A DNA stretch of 64,000 nucleotides from SAR116 cluster alpha proteobacterium HIMB100. Lineage in GTDB: Bacteria > Pseudomonadota > Alphaproteobacteria > Puniceispirillales > Puniceispirillaceae. The translations under genes were made by a program, and so were the position numbers. Below the pieces are notes generated by a model. The model did not search any database and was not told the DNA's origin. It saw only the letters and a list, made by a program, of their open reading frames with translations. Shown piece after piece: positions 1 through 8,502 of the stretch. The stretch lies in assembly GCA_000238815.2 (NCBI GenBank), contig AFXB01000004.1, positions 62,001 to 126,000 of the forward strand. Reading direction: 5' to 3'. The stretch's first letter is position 1; each line of letters starts with the position of its first letter.

Positions 1-1
1 G

Positions 2-634
2 ATCGATTTGCAGCATGGGTTGGTTGACTATCAGACGGCGCTAACGATGTTTCAGGCGATGACAGCTTCAGGGGTTACCCCGATGGCACGCGTACCCTGG
101 AATGAACCTGGAATTATTATGAAATTGCTTGATGGCGGGGCGCTGGGGATTATTTGCCCTATGGTGAATACAGCAGAAGATGCTGAAGCTTTTGTTGGTG
201 CAATGCGGTACGCTCCTGCCGGATATCGGTCGTCTGGCCCTACACGCGCGGCACTCATCCATGGGTCAAATTACCATTTTGAAGCAGATGAAACCCTGGT
301 GTCGCTGGCGATGATCGAAACTGTAGAAGCCCTGTCAAATGTTGAGGCTATCTGCGCGACAGAAGGGCTGACAGGGGTGTATGTCGGGCCGTCTGATCTG
401 GCTGTGTCTATGGGACATAAACCAGGGCTTGATCGCCAGGAACCTGATGTTGATGAAGCGATTGGCACGATCTTGGCGGCGGCAAAGAAGCATGGCAAAC
501 GGGCCGGTATCCATTGCGGGGCTCCGGCCTATTTGACCTCTGCTTATGACAGAGGGTTCAGCTTTGCCACTATTGCCTCTGATATTCGGTTATTTGGGCA
601 AGCCCTGTCGCAGAACATTTCTGCTATTCGTTAA
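2..634 (+). CDS. HpcH/HpaI-family aldolase (5' end cut by window)
   Basis: Class II aldolase of the HpcH/HpaI family, which cleaves 2-keto-3-deoxy sugar acids to pyruvate plus an aldehyde (tartronate semialdehyde if the substrate is 2-keto-3-deoxyglucarate). The frame is open from base 2, and the first visible residues, IDLQHGLVDYQTA, match the family's internal (I/L)DxEHG-type motif. Roughly 45 N-terminal residues therefore lie to the left of the window, and the TTG at base 8 is not the start. Metal-binding elements are visible: the Glu in METVEA and the Asp in VGPSDLA. Its stop is 7 bases from the stop of the convergent uronate-dehydrogenase-like gene. Together with the next genes and hydroxypyruvate isomerase it suggests sugar-acid breakdown. 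The family is clear; the exact substrate is inferred from context. Confidence 0.88.
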   Translation: MDLQHGLVDYQTALTMFQAMTASGVTPMARVPWNEPGIIMKLLDGGALGIICPMVNTAEDAEAFVGAMRYAPAGYRSSGPTRAALIHGSNYHFEADETLVSLAMIETVEALSNVEAICATEGLTGVYVGPSDLAVSMGHKPGLDRQEPDVDEAIGTILAAAKKHGKRAGIHCGAPAYLTSAYDRGFSFATIASDIRLFGQALSQNISAIR

Positions 635-641
635 ACTGGTT

Positions 642-1472
642 TTAGCGCACCTTTTCTACGAGGCCCAGTTTAGCCACGCCGCTTTCGCCTAAATCGGTTG
701 TGGCAAACGGGCCGCCATGACACATCTGATCCGGGTCAAGCGGATCAGGTGTCGGGGCTTCTGCCAGAATCTGCCCAGCAAATTGTTCGGCATTATCTTT
801 TGGCCTGTAGCCCAGGAAGCTTGCCTTTGAATTATCCACCGGACTGCGGTCATTATTCGATACGCCGTAAATGACAGCAAAACCCGTGATCGGCGTATTT
901 ACAGCGCGTTCCACAAGGTGAATTAAATCATCATAGGACAACCAGCTGCCAAGAGCGCGTGCATTGGTCACTGTCGCACAGGATAAAATACGTAAGCAGA
1001 CGGTTTCCAAACCTTTCTTATCCCAATACAATTTAGCCATATCTTCAGCAAAGCATTTGGCCAGCCCGTAATAGCTGTCTGGTCTGTGTGGGGTGTCACT
1101 GTCTATTGCCAGTGTTTTGGGATGCATACCAACAGCGTGTATTGAACTGGCATAGACAATGCGCCGCACCCCTGCTTTGTGTGCTGCCTGCCAGATATTA
1201 TAACATCCTATGATGTTTGAATGCAGGATATCGTCAAACGGATATTCATCTGGGTGGCCGCCGAAATGGACCACCATATCCGCCCCATCAATAATGTCTG
1301 CCATGGCTTGATAATCTGCGAGGTCTGCCTGAACATAACGCTCAGCTGGAAATAATTTTTCAGGCGCCTCTTTCATGTCTGTGGAGACCAGCTCATTACA
1401 CATTTTTGTTAATGGCTCTCGCAGATAACTGCCTAGACGGCCGGCAGCACCAGTAAGAACAATTTTTTTCAT
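642..1472 (-). CDS. NAD-dependent uronate dehydrogenase-like epimerase/dehydratase-family protein
   Basis: Extended short-chain dehydrogenase of 276 residues, close in length to uronate dehydrogenase (about 265), which oxidises D-galacturonate or D-glucuronate to the aldarolactone with NAD+. The N-terminal Rossmann motif TGAAGRLG is at residues 7-14. The catalytic Tyr-Lys pair is in YYGLAK near residue 135, preceded by the catalytic Ser in YASSIHAVG. An AGGA ribosome site 7 bases before the ATG supports the start. It is last in a minus-strand operon after an IlvD/Edd dehydratase and an SDR, with gaps of about 20-30 bases. The Udh assignment rests on overall similarity and context; another sugar dehydrogenase of the same fold is possible. 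Confidence 0.75.
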   Translation of the reverse strand: MKKIVLTGAAGRLGSYLREPLTKMCNELVSTDMKEAPEKLFPAERYVQADLADYQAMADIIDGADMVVHFGGHPDEYPFDDILHSNIIGCYNIWQAAHKAGVRRIVYASSIHAVGMHPKTLAIDSDTPHRPDSYYGLAKCFAEDMAKLYWDKKGLETVCLRILSCATVTNARALGSWLSYDDLIHLVERAVNTPITGFAVIYGVSNNDRSPVDNSKASFLGYRPKDNAEQFAGQILAEAPTPDPLDPDQMCHGGPFATTDLGESGVAKLGLVEKVR

Positions 1473-1492
1473 CAGATAGTCCTTTCCTTTTT

Positions 1493-2263
1493 TTATAACG
1501 TGACCTGTTCGGTATGGCCGTCTACAGCCATTGCCATGCCAGAGATTGATTTGGCTTTATCTGAAGCCAGAAATACTGCCATATCTGCAATATCTTCTGC
1601 ATTCACAAATTGGCGTAATGATACACATTCTGCATAACCTGCGCGCAAGCTTTCCTCGCTCAGGCCACGGGCACGCGCTTCATTTGCAATGACCCTGTCC
1701 ATTCTGTCGCCGTCCACAGCACCTGGACAGATAGCATTGACCCGAACCCCTGAAGGGCCTAGCTCCATTGCCAATGTCTTCATCAGGCCGATGATCCCCC
1801 ATTTTGCAGCTGCATAAGGTGACCGGCACGGATAACCAAACAGCCCGGCTGTCGAAGATGTAAGTGTAATCACACCTGAATTTTGCCGCTTCATCCGGCG
1901 CGCAGCATACCGGCAAATGAGAAAAGCGCCATCCAGATTAATCGCAATACAATGTTTCCAGTCATCCAGCTTTATGTCGTCAATATAAGATGTGGGACCA
2001 GCAATGCCAGCATTCGCCATCACTACATCAAGGTTTGCCCAGCGGTTATCCAGTTCAAGTTCAACAGCACGCATATGGTCCTCATTCGCGGCATCCGCGT
2101 GCATGCAAATTACTGAGGGCAAAGCCTGTTCTGTTCTGTTCAGCGCAGCCGTATCAATATCTGTTATAGCAACCTCATATCCGTTTGCCACAAAATGATG
2201 CGCCATCTGCAGGCCAATGCCAGAGCCGCCCGCCGTGATCAAAGCCGTCTTTTGTTCTGTCAT
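1493..2263 (-). CDS. SDR-family NAD(P)-dependent oxidoreductase
   Basis: Classical short-chain dehydrogenase of 256 residues. The cofactor motif TAGGSGIG lies near residues 10-17, the NAG motif (MANAGIAG) near residue 85, and the catalytic Ser-Tyr-Lys as TSSTAG and YAAAK near residues 136-153. The PG motif (CPGAV) follows. An AGAGG sequence before the ATG supports the start. It lies between the dehydratase and the uronate-dehydrogenase-like gene in one operon, so it probably oxidises or reduces a sugar or sugar-acid intermediate. The sequence alone does not reveal the substrate. Confidence 0.85.
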   Translation of the reverse strand: MTEQKTALITAGGSGIGLQMAHHFVANGYEVAITDIDTAALNRTEQALPSVICMHADAANEDHMRAVELELDNRWANLDVVMANAGIAGPTSYIDDIKLDDWKHCIAINLDGAFLICRYAARRMKRQNSGVITLTSSTAGLFGYPCRSPYAAAKWGIIGLMKTLAMELGPSGVRVNAICPGAVDGDRMDRVIANEARARGLSEESLRAGYAECVSLRQFVNAEDIADMAVFLASDKAKSISGMAMAVDGHTEQVTL

Positions 2264-2296
2264 TAGGGCCTCTTGCGCAGCTGCAGAACAGAGGAG

Positions 2297-4027
2297 TTAA
2301 AAAATATCGGGCTCACCAGCAGATTTGCCAAAACTGGTTTCGAGGAAATCAAAATCACAGCCTTTGTCAGCTTGTTGAATATGACGTGCAGACATCCATT
2401 GATAACCTCTGCTGACGGTCTCTTCAGGTGGTTGCCAAGCGCGTCGTCTTGCATCCAACTCAGCCTCATCAACCAGCAAATTTAATTTACGTGCGGCAAC
2501 ATCAACTTCTATCATATCACCATTTTTCACAAGAGCGAGTGGTCCGCCAATGGCTGCTTCTGGGGCAGCATGCAGAATGCAGGCTCCATAGCTGGTGCCG
2601 CTCATCCGGGCGTCTGAAATTCTCAGCATATCACGCACACCTTGTTTCACCAGTTTAACTGGCATCGGCAGCATACCCCATTCTGGCATACCTGGCCCCC
2701 CAACAGGCCCTGCATTACGGAAGACCATAATGTGGTCAGCGCTTACATCCAGATTTTCATCTTCTATCGCCGCTTTCATTTCCGGATAGCTGTCAAATAC
2801 AATTGCTGGCCCTGTGTGCTTATGCAGGCGTGCTTCTGCCGCTGCAGGTTTCATTACCGCGCCATCGGGGGCTAAATTCCCGCGCAGGACGGCTAATGAG
2901 CCTTCATGATAAACAGGATTGCTGAGTGGCCGGATTACATCCTCATCATAAACGCCCGCCTCAGCCAGATTTTCGCCGAGGCTGCGGCCATCAATCGTCA
3001 TCACAGTCAGGTCTAATTTTTCCTCTATTTGCTTGAGCATGCCAGGCAGTCCCCCGGCATAATAAAAATCTTCCATCAGATAGGTGTCGCCCGTTGGCCG
3101 GATATTGGCCAGAACCGGAATATCGCGTCCCAGTCTGTCAAATTCATCCAAGTCAAGTTCCACACCAGCGCGTCTGGCGATAGCAATCAGATGAATGATT
3201 GCGTTTGTTGAACAGCCAGACGCCATTGCCGCTTTAACCGCATTTTCAACTGATGATTTGGTGATCAGCTGGTCAAGTGTGATATTGCTTAAAACCAGTT
3301 CAACAGCCCGTCTGCCGCAGGCAGCAGACATGCGTTTATGGTTTGAATCGGCCGCCGGGATAGACGAGCTGCCTGAAAAACAAACCCCTAAAGCCTCAGC
3401 AATCGCTGTCATGGTGCTTGCTGTGCCCATGGTCATACACACACCGTAAGAACGGGCAATGCCTGCCTCAAGCTCTTGCCATTGTTTGTCGCTCAGTTTG
3501 CCAGCGCGCCTTTCGTCCCAATATTTCCAGGCATCTGAACCAGACCCCAGTTTTTTGCCGCGCCAGTTACCCCGCAGCATTGGCCCTGCTGGCAGATAAA
3601 TCGATGGCAGACCTGCGCTGATTGCCCCCATCAGTAACGCAGGTGTTGTCTTATCGCATCCACCCATCAGAACCGCCCCATCTACAGGGTGAGAGCGCAG
3701 CAATTCTTCTACCTCCATAGCCATCATGTTGCGGTAAAGCATGGTGGTTGGTTTCACAAATGGCTCTGATAAGGACAGGGTCGGTAATTCAATGGGAAAA
3801 CCGCCGGCCTGCAAAATGCCGCGTCGAACATCTTCTACCCGAGATTTAAAATGAGCATGACATTGGTTGATATCTGACCAGCTGTTGATGATCGCGATTA
3901 CAGGTTTACCGTGCCAGTCTTCGAGTGAATAGCCCATCTGCATGGCCCGTGACCTATGTCCAAAGGCTCTCAAATCATCTGGATCAAACCAGCGGGCACT
4001 GCGTAGTTTTTCTGTTTTCTTGGGCAT
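2297..4027 (-). CDS. IlvD/Edd-family sugar-acid dehydratase (arabonate/xylonate dehydratase type)
   Basis: Iron-sulfur dehydratase that would convert a sugar acid to its 2-keto-3-deoxy form. The conserved GGCDKTTPA, which carries an Fe-S cysteine and acidic ligand, lies near residue 123, and CMTMGTASTM follows further on. The C-terminal half has the family's SDARMSGTSYG motif. The N-terminal RSARWFDPDD and the HRSRAMQMG segment resemble L-arabonate/D-xylonate dehydratases more than dihydroxy-acid dehydratase. I chose the ATG at 4027 (MPKKTEKL, 576 residues) because AGGAAAGAG lies just upstream. An in-frame ATG at 4057 would add 10 residues but has a ribosome site almost touching it. First gene of the operon, divergent from hydroxypyruvate isomerase. 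Confidence 0.86.
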   Translation of the reverse strand: MPKKTEKLRSARWFDPDDLRAFGHRSRAMQMGYSLEDWHGKPVIAIINSWSDINQCHAHFKSRVEDVRRGILQAGGFPIELPTLSLSEPFVKPTTMLYRNMMAMEVEELLRSHPVDGAVLMGGCDKTTPALLMGAISAGLPSIYLPAGPMLRGNWRGKKLGSGSDAWKYWDERRAGKLSDKQWQELEAGIARSYGVCMTMGTASTMTAIAEALGVCFSGSSSIPAADSNHKRMSAACGRRAVELVLSNITLDQLITKSSVENAVKAAMASGCSTNAIIHLIAIARRAGVELDLDEFDRLGRDIPVLANIRPTGDTYLMEDFYYAGGLPGMLKQIEEKLDLTVMTIDGRSLGENLAEAGVYDEDVIRPLSNPVYHEGSLAVLRGNLAPDGAVMKPAAAEARLHKHTGPAIVFDSYPEMKAAIEDENLDVSADHIMVFRNAGPVGGPGMPEWGMLPMPVKLVKQGVRDMLRISDARMSGTSYGACILHAAPEAAIGGPLALVKNGDMIEVDVAARKLNLLVDEAELDARRRAWQPPEETVSRGYQWMSARHIQQADKGCDFDFLETSFGKSAGEPDIF

Positions 4028-4182
4028 TAGAACGCTCTTTCCTACCGCTTTGGACATTCCTGTTTTACAAATACATCCATCAGCAAAAAGCCTATCATAA
4101 AATTCAAAGCTGTCACCCCGTTATTCGCCAGGACCAGGGGCTGAGTTCATCTCAAAACAAAAATTGACTCTCTGATGAGGCT

Positions 4183-4216
4183 TTGACCTGGCATAAGCGA
4201 ACGTGCATATTTGCAC
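4183..4216 (+). promoter_or_regulatory. Candidate promoter with overlapping palindrome before hydroxypyruvate isomerase
   Basis: TTGACC (4183-4188) and CATATT (4206-4211) are separated by exactly 17 bases, a good sigma-70-type promoter. The -10 element sits inside the perfect inverted repeat GTGCA-TATT-TGCAC (4203-4216), which looks like a repressor operator. It lies about 30 bases before the hyi start, in the divergent gap between hyi and the dehydratase operon. No regulator gene is visible nearby. Prediction only. Confidence 0.5.
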
Positions 4217-4242
4217 TTCTGATTGACTGAAGGGAACCAGCG

Positions 4243-5010
4243 GTGATGATTAAATGGTCAGCAAATTTGGGATTCTTATGGGCAGACAGATCTCTGCCAG
4301 ACGCGATTGACGCTGCGTTTCAGGCGGGCTTTGACGCGGTGGAATGTCATTGGCCTTATGACCATAATCCGCAGATTGTGGCCGAAGCACTCAGCAAAAC
4401 GGGTCTGCCCATGCTGGGGCTGAATACATTGCGCGGTGATTTGTCTAAAGGCGAAAACGGCGTAGCTGCGCTGCCGGGGCGGCAGGAAGAAGCGCGCGGT
4501 TATATAGATAAGGCGTTATACTATGCCACTGCCATTGACTGCCGGAATATTCATGTGATGGCCGGAATTACAGATCAAAGTCAGGCTGCTGAGCAGACCC
4601 TTCAGGCCAACCTTGCTTATGCTGCACAGCAGGCTGAACAGGCAGATAAAATCATTTTAATTGAACCTTTAAACCATCATGATGTGCCCTCTTATCACCT
4701 GCAGTCCATTGAGGCCGCCGTGCGGACCATTGATGCAATCGGTAGCAACCGGATAAAGATTATGTTTGATTTTTATCATATTCAAATTTTGCAAGGCGAT
4801 TTGTTGAACAGGTTTAAAGCCTATTTGCCTTATATTGGGCATGTGCAAATAGCCAGCGTTCCAGACAGGGCAGAGCCTGACCGTGGCGAGATCAATTATC
4901 CCTCTCTGTTACCCGCCATTTATGAAGCTGGATATGATGGCTATGTGGGTGCCGAATATAAGCCAGTCGCCGATACGGCTAGCGGGCTTGGGTGGCGTTC
5001 AGCCTATTGA
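4243..5010 (+). CDS. hyi: Hydroxypyruvate isomerase (sugar isomerase TIM barrel)
   Basis: AP-endonuclease-2/xylose-isomerase-like TIM barrel of 255 residues, the normal length for hydroxypyruvate isomerase, which interconverts tartronate semialdehyde and hydroxypyruvate. Recognisable segments are KWSANLGFLW at the start, ALPGRQEEAR, the metal-site Glu in LIEPLNHHD near residue 142, MFDFYHIQ and HVQIASVPDR, and the terminal Glu in YVGAEYKP. The start has GAAGGGAA upstream. It is divergent from the dehydratase operon, with a candidate promoter and operator between them. With an HpaI aldolase nearby, it would take up tartronate semialdehyde from aldarate breakdown. Its 3' end overlaps the convergent EamA gene by 7 bases. 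Confidence 0.88.
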   Translation: MMIKWSANLGFLWADRSLPDAIDAAFQAGFDAVECHWPYDHNPQIVAEALSKTGLPMLGLNTLRGDLSKGENGVAALPGRQEEARGYIDKALYYATAIDCRNIHVMAGITDQSQAAEQTLQANLAYAAQQAEQADKIILIEPLNHHDVPSYHLQSIEAAVRTIDAIGSNRIKIMFDFYHIQILQGDLLNRFKAYLPYIGHVQIASVPDRAEPDRGEINYPSLLPAIYEAGYDGYVGAEYKPVADTASGLGWRSAY

Positions 5011-5933
5011 GCGTTTAGTTGTTCTGTCTGGCGGGCTTTTTCCAATTGGCGCTCACGCATCAGCACATATAAACCAGAGCTGATGATGATTGCGATACCA
5101 AGAAACGTCACCTTGTTCGGAAAATCGCCAAACACAAGCAAGCCAAAAATCGTAGCGGACACAATTTCCAGATATTGAAGCGGCGCAAGAATGGCGACAG
5201 CTGTATAGCGAAAGGCAGTTGTTAAAAACATATGGGCAACGGTGGCACAGACACCAACACCAATCAGCAGGCTTATTTGATAATTATTTACATCAACAAG
5301 ATGTAAAGCCGGGATTGGTCCATCTTGCATAACCAATAATACAGGCATCACCAGTATGAAAGCAGCGCATGAGGTGAATATCTGGATGGTAACCGGATGT
5401 GCATCTTGTGTCATTTTACGTGTGAGCAACAGATAAAAGGCAAAACAGATGGCTGTTCCAACTGGAAAGGCAGCAGCCAGCCCAACGGTTTCATATTGTG
5501 GTTGGATAACCAGCAATGCGCCTCCAAAACCGATGATACAGGCAAGGATGCGTCGCCAGCCTACTGTTTCTCCTAAAAACAAAGCCCCCAGAAGGGTCAG
5601 AATAAAAGGCTCAATAAAGAAAATAGAAATGGCATCTGCGATGGGCATATGATTGATCGCAGCAAAAAAGAAACTGGTCGCGATTAAAATCAACAACCCC
5701 CGTAACAGATGCAGACCAGCTTCTCGTCCATCCGGCCAACGCAGAACTTTCAGGTATAATGCAAAAGGCAGCAAACAGAGTGCCTGTATCGCAAAACGAG
5801 CAGCTGAAATCTGAAAAACGGGGACATCTGCTTGCCCGGCCAACTTCGCAAACACATCAATGGTCGGGCCAAAGACACAAAATCCCAGCATTAACATAAT
5901 ACCGGTCAGCGGTTTAGAGGCAGAAGCAGACAT
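5004..5933 (-). CDS. EamA-domain (DMT superfamily) transporter
   Basis: Inner-membrane protein of 309 residues with ten predicted hydrophobic segments arranged as two EamA repeats, typical of drug/metabolite exporters. LLRGLLILIATSFFFAAINH and FIEPFILTLLGALFLGE are in the first repeat, and APLQYLEIVSATIFGLLVFG closes the second. The C-terminal tail is charged. Substrates of this family cannot be read from sequence. It overlaps the last 7 bases of hyi tail to tail and is transcribed away from the MFS gene that follows. It is one of three EamA genes in the window (also at 9120 and 46012). Confidence 0.9.
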   Translation of the reverse strand: MSASASKPLTGIMLMLGFCVFGPTIDVFAKLAGQADVPVFQISAARFAIQALCLLPFALYLKVLRWPDGREAGLHLLRGLLILIATSFFFAAINHMPIADAISIFFIEPFILTLLGALFLGETVGWRRILACIIGFGGALLVIQPQYETVGLAAAFPVGTAICFAFYLLLTRKMTQDAHPVTIQIFTSCAAFILVMPVLLVMQDGPIPALHLVDVNNYQISLLIGVGVCATVAHMFLTTAFRYTAVAILAPLQYLEIVSATIFGLLVFGDFPNKVTFLGIAIIISSGLYVLMRERQLEKARQTEQLNAQ

Positions 5934-6029
5934 GTTTTTTGTGTGTCCCCAGTTTGAATAACGGGCTTTATATTACATCGCTGTTTTTCATATCACCGCC
6001 GGTGCGCTTATGCTATCACATAAGTCTGA

Positions 6030-7340
6030 ATGTGCGGGCCAGAAACAGGCTTGTGTGGGTCAAAATATATGAGACAAGCAAAGATGCCTCTTCTTCAGTC
6101 TTGGCGCTCGCGTCCTGAAATTCTGTTAATGGTGATGGCAGGCGGCATGCCGCTGGCTTTTTGGGCCTGGGTAGTGTTGCTCAATAATTTTACAGTTGAA
6201 GTCGCAGCCTTTACTGGCCGAGAAATAGGTATCCTTCAGTCTTTGAGAGAGGTGCCGGGCTTTCTGTCTTTCCTTGTTGTCTATTTGCTGCTGATCATTG
6301 CAGAGCAGCGGCTGGCGTTATTGTCTCTGTTTATTTTGGGTATTGGTGTTGCCTTAACCGGTTATTTTCCAACTGTAGTGGGCCTGTATATAACGACGGT
6401 CATCTCGTCTATCGGTTTTCATTATTACGAAGCCTGTAACCAGTCTTTAACCCTTCAATGGCTGGATAAAAAAACGGCCCCTGAAAGAATGGGCCAGATT
6501 TATGGTGTTGGCGCGTTTTCGCAACTGCTGATTTTGGGCGCTATCTTTACCGCTTATGTGATGGCTTTACCTGATTTGTCCTGGACAGCTCTGGCAAGTT
6601 CAACAGGTCTTGTTACCAGCATTCAAAGTTATCAGATAACCTATCTTTTGGCAGGTCTGGCCACATGCGTGATTGCCCTCGCCGCCTTTATTATCTTTCC
6701 GCATTTCACCGAATCTGTTCGTCAAACACGGAAAATAGTTCTGCGCAAAAGGTATTGGCTCTATTACGCGCTGACATTTATTGCTGGTGCCAGGCGCCAG
6801 ATATTTCTTGTTTTTGCCAGCTTCCTGATGGTGGAGAAATTTGGTTATTCACTAACCCAGATAACGGCGCTGTTCCTGTTGAATGCTGCTTTCAATATCT
6901 GGCTGGCCCCTCTGGTTGGCAAAATTATAGGACGGGTCGGTGAGCGTGCTGCCCTTGTGTTTGAATATCTGGGTTTGATTGGCGTGTTCGTTGCCTATGC
7001 CTTTGTTGAAGATGGAACGACAGCAGCCGTATTATATGTCATTGACCACATGTTCTTTGCCTTTGCCATTGCGATAAAGACCTATTTCCAAAAAATCGGA
7101 GATCCGGCAGATATGGCCAGCACTGCAAGCGTTGCCTTTACCATTAATCATATTGCTGCGGTGGTCATTCCAGCGGCCTTTGGTCTTTTATGGTTGGTCA
7201 GCCCGGCGGCCGTCTTTTTGTCCGGCGCGGCGATGGCGGCGATATCTTTGATTTTATCTCTGAATGTGCCGCGTCATCCCCGTGCTGGTGAAGAAGTGGT
7301 GATCGGCTATCGTGGTCAGGTGATAAAGCCAGCACAGTAA
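6030..7340 (+). CDS. MFS-type transporter
   Basis: Integral membrane protein of up to 436 residues with about twelve hydrophobic segments and the two-bundle layout of major facilitator carriers. A hydrophilic stretch (HFTESVRQTRKIVLRKRYW) in the middle separates the halves. The substrate is unknown. ATGs at 6030, 6069 and 6084 are in frame. The hydrophobic region begins only after MPLLQSWRSRPEI, so the start at 6084 (GAG about 10 bases upstream) is also credible and would remove 18 residues. It stands alone between a divergent EamA gene and a convergent MarC gene 9 bases away. Confidence 0.85.
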   Translation: MCGPETGLCGSKYMRQAKMPLLQSWRSRPEILLMVMAGGMPLAFWAWVVLLNNFTVEVAAFTGREIGILQSLREVPGFLSFLVVYLLLIIAEQRLALLSLFILGIGVALTGYFPTVVGLYITTVISSIGFHYYEACNQSLTLQWLDKKTAPERMGQIYGVGAFSQLLILGAIFTAYVMALPDLSWTALASSTGLVTSIQSYQITYLLAGLATCVIALAAFIIFPHFTESVRQTRKIVLRKRYWLYYALTFIAGARRQIFLVFASFLMVEKFGYSLTQITALFLLNAAFNIWLAPLVGKIIGRVGERAALVFEYLGLIGVFVAYAFVEDGTTAAVLYVIDHMFFAFAIAIKTYFQKIGDPADMASTASVAFTINHIAAVVIPAAFGLLWLVSPAAVFLSGAAMAAISLILSLNVPRHPRAGEEVVIGYRGQVIKPAQ

Positions 7341-7349
7341 ATCGGCCTG

Positions 7350-8024
7350 TTATGGCAAATGCAACACTCCTGTTTGTGCCAGCCGGTCCAAAACATACTG
7401 GACAGATAATGCCGCTAACAAAATGGCCATAACGCGCGTAACTACGTCAGCTGCTTTAGTATTGATGAAGCGCCCAAGAATTGCCGTCAGACAAAGCATC
7501 ACAGATGACAGCAAAAGCGTGGTGCATAAAGCAGCCAGACCAATCAGGCGGGTTTCAGGATCTGTGGCTGTATCACTGGTTACCACCATCACAGACACAA
7601 TTGCAGCTGGCCCGGCCAAAAGAGGAATCGCCAAAGGGTAAACCGACGACATATCTGTTATCTCATGATCCTGTTGAATCTCATTTGGTTGGTCTGCTTC
7701 GTCCCTTTGTGGCGCATCAGAGACCGTCTTTTGTTTTCGTTGCAGGCGTTTGGACGACAACATTTCAATCGCGACCTGAAACAAAAGTAAGCCCCCACCG
7801 ATTTTAAAGGCAATCAGAGATATGCCTAAATAGGTGAGCAATTGCGCTCCAAATATAGCAAAGGACACAAGGATGATTCCGGCAATAAACGGCCCTTCTA
7901 TACCCATGCGCAGCTTGGCCCGTGTTGTTAACCCACCTGTCAGCGCTACAAATAAAGGCACCATGCCGATAGGGTCGATAACCACAAAATAAATCACAAA
8001 AATGCTGATAAAGGGTTCAATCAT
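7350..8024 (-). CDS. MarC-family integral membrane protein
   Basis: Six-helix membrane protein of the MarC/UPF0056 family, 224 residues, function poorly known despite the historical antibiotic-resistance name. IDPIGMVPLFVALT in the first helix and LAIPLLAGPAAIVSVMV after the central loop are family hallmarks. The central loop (about residues 103-135) is unusually long and charged. The open frame extends 53 codons further upstream. I chose the ATG at 8024 because GGAGG lies 8 bases before it, because family members begin at this point (MIEPFISIFVIYF), and because the upstream part has no matching features. Confidence 0.9.
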   Translation of the reverse strand: MIEPFISIFVIYFVVIDPIGMVPLFVALTGGLTTRAKLRMGIEGPFIAGIILVSFAIFGAQLLTYLGISLIAFKIGGGLLLFQVAIEMLSSKRLQRKQKTVSDAPQRDEADQPNEIQQDHEITDMSSVYPLAIPLLAGPAAIVSVMVVTSDTATDPETRLIGLAALCTTLLLSSVMLCLTAILGRFINTKAADVVTRVMAILLAALSVQYVLDRLAQTGVLHLP

Positions 8025-8156
8025 TCTGCAGGCCTCCGGCTTTTTAAGCTTTGAAAACACTGGACCTTTCAGCATATACAGCTTTGCCATTTGCAGCAAC
8101 TGGGGCTTGATTTTTAGAAGACCACATTGTGAAGTAAGGGTTGGGGGAACATCGCT

Positions 8157-8486
8157 ATGGATGCTGAGCAGGCGAAACAACAATTGCTTGAAGAGATGGA
8201 TAGCCTTCAGGACTTACGCGACAAATCCAAACAGGCGCGCGCACCTGTTGAATTAGATCAACAATCTGTTGGCCGCCTGTCGCGCATCGATGCGTTGCAG
8301 AAGCAAAATATGGAACTGGCAACAGAACAACGCCGCCAGATACGGATAAAAGCGATAGAAGCTGCGTTAAGCCGAATTGAAGCAGGTGATTTTGGCATTT
8401 GTGTAATTTGTGATGAGGCGATAGCGCCACAACGGTTATGTTTTGACCCGGCCCTTGCCGCTTGTGTTTCTTGCAGCCGTTCATGA
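8157..8486 (+). CDS. TraR/DksA-family C4 zinc-finger protein
   Basis: Small protein of 109 residues with a helical, probably coiled-coil N-terminal half and a C-terminal C4 zinc finger: CVIC near residue 82 and CVSC close to the end. This is the DksA/TraR layout. It is shorter than true DksA (about 150) and resembles the short DksA-like proteins of alphaproteobacteria. Such proteins can bind the RNA polymerase secondary channel, but that is family knowledge, not proof here. GGGGGAA lies before the ATG. It is followed 16 bases later by a methyltransferase gene. Confidence 0.85.
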   Translation: MDAEQAKQQLLEEMDSLQDLRDKSKQARAPVELDQQSVGRLSRIDALQKQNMELATEQRRQIRIKAIEAALSRIEAGDFGICVICDEAIAPQRLCFDPALAACVSCSRS

Positions 8487-8502
8487 AATAAGGGGAAAGA
8501 AA

